Shown here in pieces: positions 27,217 to 39,366 of a DNA stretch of 64,000 nt; positions within the stretch are counted from its first letter, which is position 1; each line of letters begins with the position of its first letter. This stretch comes from Neoroseomonas alkaliterrae. GTDB taxonomy: Bacteria > Pseudomonadota > Alphaproteobacteria > Acetobacterales > Acetobacteraceae. The stretch is from NCBI RefSeq assembly GCF_014199195.1, contig NZ_JACIJE010000005.1, positions 237,643 through 301,642 of the forward strand, read 5' to 3'. The position numbers were made by a program, and so were the translations under genes. The notes beneath the pieces were generated by a model. It saw nothing but the letters and a program-made list of their open reading frames with translations, did not search any database and had not been told where the DNA came from.

Positions 27217-28611
27217 TCAGATGTGGATCACCCGGCCATAGGCGTCGAGGACGGATTCGTGCATCGCCTCGCTCACCGTGGGGTGCGGGAAGACGGTGTG
27301 CATCAGTTCCGCCTCCGTCGTCTCGAGCGTGCGGGCGATGGTGTAGCCTTGGATCATTTCGGTGACCTCGGGACCGACCATGTGGGCGCCGAGCAGCGCG
27401 CCGGTCTTCGCATCGAACACGGTCTTGACGAAGCCCTCCGGCTCGCCGAGGGCGATTGCCTTGCCGTTGCCGATGAAGGGGAAGCGGCCGACCCTGACCT
27501 CGTGGCCCTTGGCCTTGGCGGCGGCCTCGGTGAGCCCGACGCTCGCCACCTGCGGGCGGCAATAGGTGCAGCCCGGGATGTTCGATGTGTCCATGGGATG
27601 CGGGTGCAGGCCGGCGATGGCCTCGACGGCGACGATGCCCTCGTGGCTCGCCTTGTGGGCGAGCCAGGGCGGGCCGGTCAGGTCGCCGATGGCATAGACA
27701 CCGGGCTCGCCCGTGCGGCACATCGCATCCGTCACGACATGCGTGCGGTCCACCTGCACCCTGGAGCCTTCCAGGCCAATGTTCTCGACATTGCCGACGA
27801 TGCCAACCGCCGAGATCAGCCGGTCGGCCTTGATCTCGGTGACCTTGCCCCCGGCCTCGACGATGGCGGCGACGCCATCGCCCTCCTTGCGGACGCCCTG
27901 GACCTTGGCGCCCGTGATGACCTTCATGCCCTGCTTGACGAAGGCCTTCTGCACGAAGGCGGAAACCTCGGCATCCTCGACCGGCAGGATGCGATCCATC
28001 ACCTCGATGAGCGTGACCTCGGCGCCCATGTTGAGGAAGAAGGAGGCGAATTCCGAGCCGATCGCGCCCGAGCCGATAACGATCAGGCGCTTCGGCATGG
28101 CCGGCGGCACCAGCGCTTCCTTGTAGGTCCAGATCAGCCTGCCGTCGGGCTCGATCCCCGGCAGCACGCGCGCCCGCGCGCCGGTGGCGAGGATGATGTG
28201 CTTGGCCGCCAGTTCCGCGACCGGCTTGCCGTCCTTGGTCACCGCCACCTTGCCGGGGCCGGCCAGCGCGCCGTGCCCGTCGAAGACCGTGACCTTGTTC
28301 TTCTTCAGCAGCCCCTTCACGCCCATCGAGAGCTGGCCCGCCACCGCGCGCGAACGCTTGACCACCTTGGCGAAGTCGAAGCGCACATTGTCGGCGGCGA
28401 AGCCATAGGCGTCGAGGCTGTGCAGCAGGTGGTTGATCTCGGAAGCGCGCAGCAGCGCCTTGGTCGGGATGCAGCCCCAGTTGAGGCAGATGCCGCCGAG
28501 GTGCTCGCGCTCCACCAGCGCGACCTTCATCTTGAGCTGCGCGGCGCGGATCGCGGCGACATAGCCGCCGGGGCCGCCGCCCACCACCACCAGATCGAAC
28601 TGCTCGGCCAT
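27217..28611 (-). CDS. lpdA: Dihydrolipoyl dehydrogenase (E3)
   Basis: FAD enzyme that reoxidises the dihydrolipoyl arms of the pyruvate dehydrogenase complex, reducing NAD. 464 residues. N-terminal FAD site [17 protein letters not shown], redox-active disulfide C42/C47 in [12 protein letters not shown]-binding segment [18 protein letters not shown]-contacting [20 protein letters not shown] and the C-terminal HPHPTVSEA region with the catalytic His-Glu pair. The ATG at 28611 overlaps the stop of the GNAT gene by one base. Confidence 0.95.
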   Translation of the reverse strand: MAEQFDLVVVGGGPGGYVAAIRAAQLKMKVALVEREHLGGICLNWGCIPTKALLRASEINHLLHSLDAYGFAADNVRFDFAKVVKRSRAVAGQLSMGVKGLLKKNKVTVFDGHGALAGPGKVAVTKDGKPVAELAAKHIILATGARARVLPGIEPDGRLIWTYKEALVPPAMPKRLIVIGSGAIGSEFASFFLNMGAEVTLIEVMDRILPVEDAEVSAFVQKAFVKQGMKVITGAKVQGVRKEGDGVAAIVEAGGKVTEIKADRLISAVGIVGNVENIGLEGSRVQVDRTHVVTDAMCRTGEPGVYAIGDLTGPPWLAHKASHEGIVAVEAIAGLHPHPMDTSNIPGCTYCRPQVASVGLTEAAAKAKGHEVRVGRFPFIGNGKAIALGEPEGFVKTVFDAKTGALLGAHMVGPEVTEMIQGYTIARTLETTEAELMHTVFPHPTVSEAMHESVLDAYGRVIHI

Positions 28612-29099
28612 CACGCAGCCTCCTTCGCAAGCGTTGCGAGCGCGTCGCCGGCCAGGCGCCGCGTGATCCATTCCTTCATGCTCTCCGCGCCCATCGCGTC
28701 ATAGGTCGCGATGGCAGGCTGGTTCCAGTCCAGCACGTTCCAGGCGAGCCGCCCGCCGCCTTCTTCCAGCGTGTCCCTCGCCAGCCGGGCGAACAGCGCC
28801 CTGGCGATGCCGCGGCGGCGGAAGCGCGGTTCCACCCAGAGATCCTCGAGCCACCGCCCGTGCCGCGCGAGGAAGGTCGAGAAGGTCCAGTGGTAGAGCG
28901 CCATGCCCGCCGGTTCGCCCTCCCACTCCGCCACCAGGCACCCCGCGCGCTGCGGGGTGCCGAAGATGGCGGCGTGGAAATCGGCCTCGGTGCCGCGCGC
29001 CTCGTGCGCGAGCCTCTCGTACGCGGCCAGCGCATGGACGAAGCGCGTGATGGTCGGCACGTCGGCGGGCACCGCCTCCCGGATGACCAGGGCCGTCAC
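28611..29099 (-). CDS. GNAT family N-acetyltransferase inside the PDH operon
   Basis: 162 residues of the GCN5-related fold. The acetyl-CoA-binding motif A reads [19 protein letters not shown]; the N-terminal [18 protein letters not shown] and the central WLEDLWVEP match the spermidine/diamine-acetyltransferase-like subgroup. It starts with GTG overlapping the pdhC stop by four bases (29096-29099) and ends one base into lpdA, so it is translated as part of the E2-E3 mRNA. The substrate is unknown: a small amine is the family default, while position suggests a link with acetyl-CoA supply or protein acetylation. Confidence 0.88.
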   Translation of the reverse strand: MTALVIREAVPADVPTITRFVHALAAYERLAHEARGTEADFHAAIFGTPQRAGCLVAEWEGEPAGMALYHWTFSTFLARHGRWLEDLWVEPRFRRRGIARALFARLARDTLEEGGGRLAWNVLDWNQPAIATYDAMGAESMKEWITRRLAGDALATLAKEAA

Positions 29100-30382
29100 A
29101 GCAGCAGGCTCAGCGGATCCTCGATGGTGCGCTTGAGCGCCTGCATGAACTCCGCCGCCAGCGCCCCGTCGATCACGCGATGGTCAACCGAGAGCGTGCA
29201 GGTCATCACCGTCGCGATCGCCAGCGCGCCATCCTTCACCACAGGCTTCTGCAGCCCGGCGGAGACCGCCAGGATGCCGGCCTGCGGCGGGTTGATGATC
29301 GCGCTGAAATCGCTGACGCCATACATCCCCATGTTGGAGATGGAGAAGCCGCCGCCCTGGAACTCCTCGGGCTTCAGCTTGCCGGCCTTCGCGCGCGCCG
29401 CGAGATCCTTCATCTCGTTGCTGATCGCAGCCAGGCCCTTCTTGTCCGCCTGCCGCACGATCGGCGTGATCAGCCCTTCCGGGATGGACACCGCCACCGA
29501 GATGTCCACGTCGTGGTACTGAAGGATCGCCTCCTCCGTCCAGCTCGCGTTGCACTGCGGGAAGCGGCGCAGCGTGGCGGCCGTGGCCTTGATGACGAGG
29601 TCGTTGACGCTGAGCTTGTAGGCCCCCGGGCCGTCCTTGGGCGAACGCGCATTGAGGTCGGCGCGCAGCTTCAGCAGCGCGTCGATCTCGATGTCCATCG
29701 TCACGTAGAAATGCGGGATGGTCGCCTTGGATTCCGACAGGCGGCGGGCGATCACCTTGCGCATCGTGCTGTTCGGCACGGCGGTGTGCGGCGCGGTGAT
29801 GGCGACCGGCGCCGGGGCGGGCTTCGGCGCGGGCGCGGGAGCGGCCGCGGCTGCCGCCGAGGCGGGTGCGGCGGCCGGCCCGCGCGCGAGCGCCGCCTCC
29901 ACATCCGCCTTCACGATGCGCCCGTTCGGCCCCGAGCCCTTGATGCGCGCGAGGTCGAGCCCCGCCTGCTGCGCCATGCGCCGCGCGAGCGGAGAGACGA
30001 AGATGCGCTCGCCCTTCACCGGCGGGTCCGGCTGCGGGTCAAAACCCTTCGTCGCGGCAGGGGACGGGGTGGCAGCCGGTGCCGGCGTGGCCGCGGGCGC
30101 GGGCGCGGCGGCCGGTGCGCCGGCAGCGGGCACCGCCTCGCCTTCCTCCACCAGCACCGCGATCACGTCGTTCACCTTCACGCCCTGGGTGCCGCCGGGC
30201 ACCAGGATCCTGCCGAGGATGCCCTCGTCCACGGCCTCGACTTCCATCGTGGCCTTGTCGGTCTCGATCTCGGCGATGACGTCGCCGGCCTTGATGCGCT
30301 CGCCTTCCTTCTTCAGCCAGCGCGCCAGGTTGCCCTCCGTCATGGTGGGGGAGAGCGCGGGCATCAGGATGTTGGTCGCCAT
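29096..30382 (-). CDS. pdhC: Pyruvate dehydrogenase E2, dihydrolipoamide acetyltransferase
   Basis: Core of the pyruvate dehydrogenase complex; transfers acetyl from lipoyl to CoA. 428 residues: lipoyl domain (about 1-80, lipoylated lysine in [11 protein letters not shown]), an Ala/Pro-rich linker, a peripheral subunit-binding domain (about 130-170, [20 protein letters not shown]), a second Ala/Pro linker and the catalytic domain. The active-site histidine is H401 in [14 protein letters not shown]. Twelve bases separate it from pdhB. Confidence 0.95.
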   Translation of the reverse strand: MATNILMPALSPTMTEGNLARWLKKEGERIKAGDVIAEIETDKATMEVEAVDEGILGRILVPGGTQGVKVNDVIAVLVEEGEAVPAAGAPAAAPAPAATPAPAATPSPAATKGFDPQPDPPVKGERIFVSPLARRMAQQAGLDLARIKGSGPNGRIVKADVEAALARGPAAAPASAAAAAAPAPAPKPAPAPVAITAPHTAVPNSTMRKVIARRLSESKATIPHFYVTMDIEIDALLKLRADLNARSPKDGPGAYKLSVNDLVIKATAATLRRFPQCNASWTEEAILQYHDVDISVAVSIPEGLITPIVRQADKKGLAAISNEMKDLAARAKAGKLKPEEFQGGGFSISNMGMYGVSDFSAIINPPQAGILAVSAGLQKPVVKDGALAIATVMTCTLSVDHRVIDGALAAEFMQALKRTIEDPLSLLL

Positions 30383-30394
30383 CGTCTCAGCCCC

Positions 30395-31777
<1,383 letters not shown>

Positions 31778-31778
31778 C

Positions 31779-32801
31779 TCAGCGGGCCTCCACCAGCACG
31801 TCGGTCCAGAGTTCGGATTCGGGCGGCTCGGGGCTCTGCTGCGCGAAGTCGGCGCTGTCCTGCACGATCGCCTTCACCTCGTCGTCGATCACCTTCAGCT
31901 CCGCCTCGGTCACCGCGAACTGCTCGACCAGGATCTTGCGCGCCGTCTCGATGCAGTCGGAGGTCTCGCGCATCTTCTGCACCTCCTCCCGCGTGCGGTA
32001 CTTGGCCGGGTCGGACATGGAGTGGCCGCGGTAGCGGTAGGTCTTCATCTCCAGCAGATACGGGCCCTTGCCGGCGCGGCAGTGGGCGACGGCGCGCTCG
32101 CCCGCCTCGCGGACCGCGATCACGTCCATGCCGTTCACCGCCTCGCCCGGGATGCCCCAGGGCGCGCCGTTCTGGGAGAGGTCGCGCGAGGCGGAGGCGC
32201 GCTCGACGCTCGTGCCCATGCCGTACTTGTTGTTCTCGATGATGAAGATGCAGGGCAGCTTGAACAGCGCGGCGAGGTTCAGGCTCTCATAGACCTGCCC
32301 CTGGTTCGACGCGCCCTCGCCGAAATAGGTCAGCGCGACATGGTCGTTGCCGCGGTACCTGTTGGCGAAGGCGAGGCCCGCGCCGAGGCTGACCTGCGCG
32401 CCCACGATGCCGTGCCCGCCGTAGAAGCCCTTCTCGCGCGAGAACATGTGCATGCTCCCGCCCTTGCCCTTGGAATAGCCGCCGATGCGCCCGGTGAGTT
32501 CCGCCATCACGCCGCGCGCTTCCATCCCGCAGGCGAGCATGTGCCCGTGGTCGCGGTAGGAGGTGATGACCTGGTCGCCCTCCTTGAGGCACATCTGCAT
32601 GCCGACGACGACCGCTTCCTGGCCGATGTAGAGGTGGCAGAAGCCGCCGATCAGGCCCATGCCGTAGAGCTGGCCGGCCTTCTCCTCGAAGCGGCGGATC
32701 AGCAGCATGTCCCGGTAGGCGCGGAGCAGATCCTCCCGCGAGATCGGCGGTTCCTTCGCCTTGCCGCGACGCTTGGAACTGGACTCGGCGGCCTGGGCCA
32801 T
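31779..32801 (-). CDS. pdhA: Pyruvate dehydrogenase E1 alpha
   Basis: Thiamine-diphosphate-binding E1 alpha subunit that decarboxylates pyruvate. 340 residues from the ATG at 32801, which has a strong GGAGGAG ribosome-binding site; a longer in-frame start at 32849 lacks one. Family features are [19 protein letters not shown], the phosphate-site [11 protein letters not shown], the ThDP motif with [15 protein letters not shown] and [12 protein letters not shown]. First gene of the pdhABC-GNAT-lpdA-lipA-coq10 series. Palindromes about 90-125 bases upstream are candidate regulatory sites. Confidence 0.95.
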   Translation of the reverse strand: MAQAAESSSKRRGKAKEPPISREDLLRAYRDMLLIRRFEEKAGQLYGMGLIGGFCHLYIGQEAVVVGMQMCLKEGDQVITSYRDHGHMLACGMEARGVMAELTGRIGGYSKGKGGSMHMFSREKGFYGGHGIVGAQVSLGAGLAFANRYRGNDHVALTYFGEGASNQGQVYESLNLAALFKLPCIFIIENNKYGMGTSVERASASRDLSQNGAPWGIPGEAVNGMDVIAVREAGERAVAHCRAGKGPYLLEMKTYRYRGHSMSDPAKYRTREEVQKMRETSDCIETARKILVEQFAVTEAELKVIDDEVKAIVQDSADFAQQSPEPPESELWTDVLVEAR

Positions 32802-32890
32802 GCGCGTCTCCTCCGGATAGATCCCTATCCAGCGCAATAGGGCCCGCAAGCGGCTTCGCGCAAGCGCCCTCGCCCGAAAAAAGCCTGTTT

Positions 32891-32901
32891 TTGCAATGCA
32901 A
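32891..32901. promoter_or_regulatory. TTGCA-A-TGCAA palindrome upstream of pdhA
   Basis: A perfect 11-base palindrome in the AT-rich island, about 90 bases upstream of the pdhA start. TTGCAA-type palindromes are bound by several regulators of acyl-CoA and pyruvate metabolism in alphaproteobacteria (for example ScfR-family proteins), but no regulator gene is nearby and the assignment is inference. Confidence 0.4.
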
Positions 32902-32909
32902 TACGACGT

Positions 32910-32928
32910 TTAACCGAATATCAGTTAA
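32910..32928. promoter_or_regulatory. TTAACCGA-ATA-TCAGTTAA near-perfect palindrome upstream of pdhA
   Basis: Two 8-base arms match at 7 of 8 positions around a 3-base spacer, nine bases from the TTGCAATGCAA palindrome. The base composition and symmetry suggest an operator for a dimeric regulator of the pdh operon. It is about 110-127 bases upstream of the start codon. Confidence 0.45.
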
Positions 32929-33107
32929 GCCATTGTTGCGCCATGCGATGGCCGGGCTGCACGCAACTTCCTGTCGCAGCCACGGGACCATCGCGGAAGG
33001 CGCCGGCCGCCTGCCGGGTGAATCGCGACACAAAGGAACACGCGCGCCCAAGGCGGGGGCATGGCACGAGGCCCGGCCAGCCCCGCCGCTTGGCGGTCAG
33101 GCCCGTG

Positions 33108-33437
33108 TCAGTAGAGGCGTCGCTCCGGCCCGTAGGGCACAACGATCTCGTCGCGCCCGACGAGGTTCAGCAGGGACCGCGCCCGTTCTTCGAGCTGGTC
33201 CCGGTCCAGCCGCTCGCCGCGCAGCCCGGCCACGCGCCGCTCCATCGCGTCGCGCTCGGCCTCGGCGCGCGCGAGTTCCTCCCGCGCAGCCGCGATCTCG
33301 GCCATGCGCTGCTGCTTGGCGATGAGCCCGAGGTCGCCATGCATGACATTCCAGCCGGCATAGCCGGTCAGCGCCAGGAACAGGCAGGGCATGGCGATGG
33401 CCTGGACGACGCGCTTGAGGAACCGCAAGGACCACAT
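33108..33437 (-). CDS. ftsB: Septum formation initiator family protein (FtsB/DivIC)
   Basis: Bitopic divisome protein that links FtsL and FtsQ in activating septal wall synthesis. 109 residues: short cytoplasmic N-terminus, one membrane helix (about residues 11-28) and a periplasmic coiled coil rich in Glu, Arg and Ala (about 38-80), ending ARSLLNLVGRDEIVVP, the conserved C-terminal motif of the family. The eno-ftsB-pdhA order is typical of alphaproteobacteria. Confidence 0.9.
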   Translation of the reverse strand: MWSLRFLKRVVQAIAMPCLFLALTGYAGWNVMHGDLGLIAKQQRMAEIAAAREELARAEAERDAMERRVAGLRGERLDRDQLEERARSLLNLVGRDEIVVPYGPERRLY

Positions 33438-33499
33438 CCGGGATCGAGACGTGCGGCGATTCTAGTCGCCGCCGCGACTCCGTGTCATCCGCTTCGTCC

Positions 33500-33531
33500 A
33501 GGAAAAATGGCGCCCTGCGCAGATTTTTCCT
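33500..33531 (-). terminator. Hairpin between eno and ftsB, distal
   Basis: A perfect 9-bp inverted repeat, AGGAAAAAT and ATTTTTCCT, encloses a smaller GCGC/GCGC stem. Its AT-rich arms supply a T-run in either direction, as in bidirectional intrinsic terminators. It lies 31-62 bases after the eno stop and 63 bases before the ftsB start on the minus strand, so it probably ends or attenuates the eno transcript. Confidence 0.6.
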
Positions 33532-33536
33532 GCGGC

Positions 33537-33552
33537 GAGTCCCGCAGGACTC
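33537..33552 (-). terminator. Hairpin immediately after eno
   Basis: A perfect 6-bp inverted repeat (GAGTCC and GGACTC) with a 4-base loop starts 10 bases after the eno stop. Together with the larger hairpin at 33500-33531 it forms a two-stem 3' end. Confidence 0.45.
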
Positions 33553-33561
33553 ACCCCCGCA

Positions 33562-35827
<2,266 letters not shown>

Positions 35828-35922
35828 GGCGGCCCTCCTCGACGGCGGCGGAGCCTGCGCCAGCCTGCCGGGCCGCCGCAAGGCCTCCCGCTCCGCGCGC
35901 GGGCCGCCTAGGCTCGGCCCCG

Positions 35923-36369
35923 ATGACCGAACCGATCCGCTCCCTCGACGACCTCGCCCCCGGCATGGCCTGGGACCTCGGCACGCTGACGCTTTCGCAC
36001 GAGGAGGTCGTCGCCTTCGCCGCCAAGTACGACCCGCAATACTTCCATCTCGATCCCGAGGCGGCGCGCGAGAGCATCTTCGGCGAACTGGTGGCGAGCG
36101 GCCTGCACACCCTCTCGGCGGTGTTCGGCCGCGTGATGGGCAGCGGGCTGCTCCGCGAGGTCTCCCTCGGCGGCAACCAGATCGACACGAAGTGGCCCGC
36201 GCCGCTCCGCCCGGGCGAGGAGATCGCCATCCGGACCGAGGTGCTGGAGGTCCGCCCGTCGCGCTCCGGCCGCCCGCTCGGCGTCGCCAAGCTGAAGCAT
36301 ACGGGCCGGCGCGTCGCCGACGGGGTGGTGGTGATCGAGGCGGTGGGGACGCATTTCCTCAGGCGGTGA
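35923..36369 (+). CDS. MaoC family dehydratase
   Basis: 148-residue hot-dog fold protein of the R-specific enoyl-CoA hydratase type. The catalytic Asp/His pair fits FAAKYDPQYFHLDPEAA (about residues 31-47), followed by FGELVASGLHTLSAVFGR. No acyl-CoA dehydrogenase or other fatty-acid gene adjoins it, so its substrate remains open. ATG at 35923. Confidence 0.88.
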   Translation: MTEPIRSLDDLAPGMAWDLGTLTLSHEEVVAFAAKYDPQYFHLDPEAARESIFGELVASGLHTLSAVFGRVMGSGLLREVSLGGNQIDTKWPAPLRPGEEIAIRTEVLEVRPSRSGRPLGVAKLKHTGRRVADGVVVIEAVGTHFLRR

Positions 36370-36393
36370 CCCCACGGCAGGACGCGCGCTGCC

Positions 36394-36636
36394 TCACCGG
36401 CAGGAGCACGAGCCCCCGATGCCGCCGAAATTCCGCCGCGCGAAGCTCTCGGCCGAGGAGCGGGTGGAGAAGCCCTGGCTCATCGGACAGGCGCCGAGGT
36501 TGCGGCGCATCTCCTCCGGGCTGCGCTGGTCCACCTGGATCCGGCCGCGCACGCAATAGGCGTAGTAGTCGGCAAGTGCCGCGGCCGGCGCGAGCACGGC
36601 CAGGGCGGCGGCGAGCGCGAGGAAAGGCCGTCGCAT
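36394..36636 (-). CDS. Small secreted cysteine-rich protein, tandem copy 1
   Basis: 80 residues: signal peptide (about 1-22, ending AALA) and a mature part with four cysteines: YAYCVRGR, GACPMSQ and a C-terminal NFGGIGGSCSCR. It is a clear paralogue of the next gene (36645-36890), sharing GRI.V, PE.MR, FARRNFGG and the CSCR ending. The two genes are 8 bases apart. No family is recognised; a small periplasmic or secreted disulfide or metal-binding protein is the simplest guess. Confidence 0.72.
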   Translation of the reverse strand: MRRPFLALAAALAVLAPAAALADYYAYCVRGRIQVDQRSPEEMRRNLGACPMSQGFSTRSSAESFARRNFGGIGGSCSCR

Positions 36637-36644
36637 GGCCGCCC

Positions 36645-36890
36645 TCACCGGCAGGAGCAGGGCCGGCCGGCCCCGCCGAAATTGCGCTGCGCGAAGGCCT
36701 GCGCGTCGGAGAGGAAGCCGAAGCGCGGCCCCATCTGGCAGACGCCGCTGCCGCGCGCGATGCGCATCTGCTCGGGGTCGCGGCTCTCCACCGCGATCCG
36801 GCCATTGTCGCAATAGACGAAGTAGCTGGCGAGCGCGGCACCCGGCGCGCCGAGCAGCACGGCAGCGGCGGTGGCGATGGCGAGCCTCAT
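36645..36890 (-). CDS. Small secreted cysteine-rich protein, tandem copy 2
   Basis: 81 residues, signal peptide about 1-21 (ending ALA). The mature part mirrors copy 1: YFVYCDNGRIAVESRDPEQM, GVCQMGPRFGF, and FAQRNFGGAGRPCSCR at the C-terminus, with the same four cysteines. The tandem duplication with conserved cysteines and terminal CSCR argues for a real protein and a constrained function. It lies upstream of copy 1, probably in one transcript. Confidence 0.74.
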   Translation of the reverse strand: MRLAIATAAAVLLGAPGAALASYFVYCDNGRIAVESRDPEQMRIARGSGVCQMGPRFGFLSDAQAFAQRNFGGAGRPCSCR

Positions 36891-36998
36891 GGCGACCTCC
36901 CCCCGGAAGACCCCGGCGGGCGAGCATGATCCGCCAGCCCGACGGTCCGCAAGGCCCCGATGGGCGGCGCCGGTGCGTCGCGCCCCCCGCAGACGCGA

Positions 36999-37030
36999 AA
37001 CGGCGCGGCAGGTCGCCCCGCCGCGCCGTT
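36999..37030 (-). terminator. Hairpin downstream of the EF-G gene
   Basis: A perfect 11-bp inverted repeat, AACGGCGCGGC and GCCGCGCCGTT, with a 10-base loop, 27 bases after the EF-G stop. On the minus strand it is followed by T-C-G, not a T-run, so termination efficiency is uncertain. Confidence 0.5.
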
Positions 37031-37056
37031 CCGTCAGGCCCGCGGGCCCGGCGGGA

Positions 37057-39138
37057 TCAGGCGGACTTCGCCATGATCTCGTCGGCCACGTTGCGCGGCA
37101 CCGGGTCGTAGTGGTGGAACTGCATGGAGAAGGAGGCGCGCCCCTTCGTCATGCCGCGCAGGTTGGAGATGTAGCCGAACATCTCCTTGAGCGGCACATG
37201 CGCCCGCACGATCACCGAGGTGCCGGCCATGTCCTGGCTCTGGATCACGCCGCGCCGGCGGTTGAGGTCGCCCACCACGTCGCCGACATGGTCCTGCGGC
37301 GTGGTCACCTCGACGTCCATGATCGGCTCGAGGATGACGGGGCCGGCCTTCTTCATGCCCTCGCGGAAGCAGGCCTTGGCCGCGATCTCGAAGGCCAGCG
37401 CCGAGGAGTCCACGTCGTGGTACTTGCCGTCCACCAGGGTGAACTTGAAGTCCACCGTGGGGAAGCCGGCGAGCACGCCGGTATCGGCCTGCACCTTGAT
37501 GCCCTTCTCGACCGCCGGGATGTATTCCTTCGGCACCGCGCCGCCGACGATCGCGTTGACGAACTCGATGCCGGTGTTCCGCTCCAGCGGCTCGAAGGTG
37601 ATCTTCACCTCGGCGTACTGGCCCGAGCCGCCCGACTGCTTCTTGTGGGTGTAGGTCTCGGTGTGCGCCTTGGTGATGGTCTCGCGATAGGCCACCTGCG
37701 GGGCGCCGATGTTCGCGTCCACGCCGTATTCGCGCTTGAGGCGGTCGATGATGATCTCGAGATGCAGCTCGCCCATGCCGGAGAGGATGGTCTGGCCGGT
37801 CTCCTGGTCGGTGCGCAGGCGCAGGGACGGATCCTCGCCGGCGAGCTTCTGCAGGCCGAGCGTCATCTTCTCGATCGCGTCCTTGGTCTTGGGCTCGACC
37901 GAGATGTCGATCACCGGCACCGGGAAGGCCATGCGCTCGAGCACCACGGGGTCCGCGGCGTCGGCGAGCGTGTCGCCCGTGCCGGTGTCCTTCAGCCCGA
38001 CGAAGGCGGCGATGTCGCCGGCGAAGACCTCCTTGATCTCCTCGCGCTTGTCGGCGTGCATCTGGAACATGCGGCCGACGCGCTCCTTGTGGCCCTTGGT
38101 CGTGTTCAGGACCTGGTCGCCCGAGCGCAGCACGCCGCGATAGACGCGCACGAAGGTGAGGTTGCCGTACTTGTCGTTGATGATCTTGAAGGCGAGGCCG
38201 GCAAACGGCCCGTCCTCGGTCACCGGGATGATGCGGCGCTCGCTGCCCTCGTCCTGGCCTTCCTCGGGGGCGACCTTGATGCCCTCGATGTCCACGGGGG
38301 AGGGCAGGTAGTCCACCACCGCGTCGAGCAGCGGCTGCACGCCCTTGTTCTTGAAGGAGGAGCCGCAGAAGACCGGGCGGAACTCGCCGCTGATCGTGCC
38401 CTTCTTGATGCAGCGCTTCAGCGTCTCGACAGAGACGTCGCCCTTCTCGAAGTATTCCTCCATCGCGGCCTCGTCCACGCCGACGACGGTGTCGAGCAGC
38501 TTGGCGCGGTATTCGGCGGCCTTCTCCTTCAGATCCGCGGGGATCTCGGTGACGTCATACTTCGCGCCCAGATCGTCGCCCTGCCAGACCAGCGCCTTCA
38601 TCTCCACGAGGTCCACCACGCCCTTGAGCGTGTCCTCGATGCCGATCGGGATCTGCAGCGCGACCCAGGTGATGCCGAGCTTCTCGGTCAGCGTGGCGGC
38701 GGCGCGGTAGAAATCCGCGCCCGTGCGGTCGAGCTTGTTGATGTAGATGATGCGCGGGACGTTGTAGCGGTCCGCGAGGCGCCAGTTGGTCTCGGACTGC
38801 GGCTGAACGCCGGCCACGCCCTCGATGATGAACACCGCGCCGTCGAGCACGCGGAGCGACCGGTTCACCTCGATGTTGAAGTCGATGTGGCCCGGCGTGT
38901 CGATGATGTTGATGCGGTGGCCCTTCCACTCCGCCGTCACGGCGGCGGAGGTGATGGTGATGCCGCGCTCGCGCTCCTGCTCCATGTAGTCGGTCGTGGT
39001 GGCGCCGTCGTGCACCTCGCCGATCTTGTGCGACTTCCCGGTGTAATAGAGGATGCGCTCGGTCGTGGTCGTCTTCCCGGCGTCGATATGCGCCGTGATC
39101 CCGATGTTCCGGATCTTCTCAAGCGGGGTGCGCGCCAC
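37057..39138 (-). CDS. fusA: Elongation factor G, probably a second (non-str-operon) copy
   Basis: Ribosomal translocase GTPase. 693 residues from a GTG at 39138 with GGAGG seven bases upstream. G1 is [10 protein letters not shown]3 DTPGH, G4 NKLD. Several segments depart from the usual bacterial fusA text: [40 protein letters not shown], where str-operon copies normally read GHVDFTIEVERSL and ETVWRQADKY. No rpsL, rpsG or tuf gene is adjacent. It is therefore likely a paralogue, perhaps with a specialised translocation or recycling role; that is inference. All five EF-G domains appear complete. Confidence 0.88.
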   Translation of the reverse strand: MARTPLEKIRNIGITAHIDAGKTTTTERILYYTGKSHKIGEVHDGATTTDYMEQERERGITITSAAVTAEWKGHRINIIDTPGHIDFNIEVNRSLRVLDGAVFIIEGVAGVQPQSETNWRLADRYNVPRIIYINKLDRTGADFYRAAATLTEKLGITWVALQIPIGIEDTLKGVVDLVEMKALVWQGDDLGAKYDVTEIPADLKEKAAEYRAKLLDTVVGVDEAAMEEYFEKGDVSVETLKRCIKKGTISGEFRPVFCGSSFKNKGVQPLLDAVVDYLPSPVDIEGIKVAPEEGQDEGSERRIIPVTEDGPFAGLAFKIINDKYGNLTFVRVYRGVLRSGDQVLNTTKGHKERVGRMFQMHADKREEIKEVFAGDIAAFVGLKDTGTGDTLADAADPVVLERMAFPVPVIDISVEPKTKDAIEKMTLGLQKLAGEDPSLRLRTDQETGQTILSGMGELHLEIIIDRLKREYGVDANIGAPQVAYRETITKAHTETYTHKKQSGGSGQYAEVKITFEPLERNTGIEFVNAIVGGAVPKEYIPAVEKGIKVQADTGVLAGFPTVDFKFTLVDGKYHDVDSSALAFEIAAKACFREGMKKAGPVILEPIMDVEVTTPQDHVGDVVGDLNRRRGVIQSQDMAGTSVIVRAHVPLKEMFGYISNLRGMTKGRASFSMQFHHYDPVPRNVADEIMAKSA

Positions 39139-39366
39139 GATGGGCCTCCATAAGCAGAAACGGGCGCCCGCGCCGGAGCATCCGCTCCGCGCCGCCCGCA
39201 GGGTGTCGCCGATCAGTCGGTAGGGCGCTATCTGCGACGTCCGGCCCTGCTTTGCAAGCGCAACATGCGCCCGCCCGCCCCGCGCCGCGCCCATGCCCGC
39301 CATGCCCGGCCGCTTCGCTACGTTTTGTTAAGTGTGCGGAGACGGCGGATCGCCTAGGCTTGATGC

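Larger units (their letters stand above)
32802..33107. other. Intergenic region between pdhA and ftsB with an AT-rich island
   Basis: 306 bases without a supported gene. The pdhA-proximal half holds a conspicuous AT-rich island (about 32876-32940) in otherwise very GC-rich DNA, with two palindromes listed separately. This is the likely promoter region of the pdh operon. The ftsB-proximal half (about 32941-33107) is GC-rich and shows no convincing feature. Confidence 0.6.

Noticed and set aside
39325..39360. Possible sigma-70 promoter before the DUF1800 gene
   Set aside because: TTGTTA and TAGGCT are 24 bases apart, too far for sigma-70.
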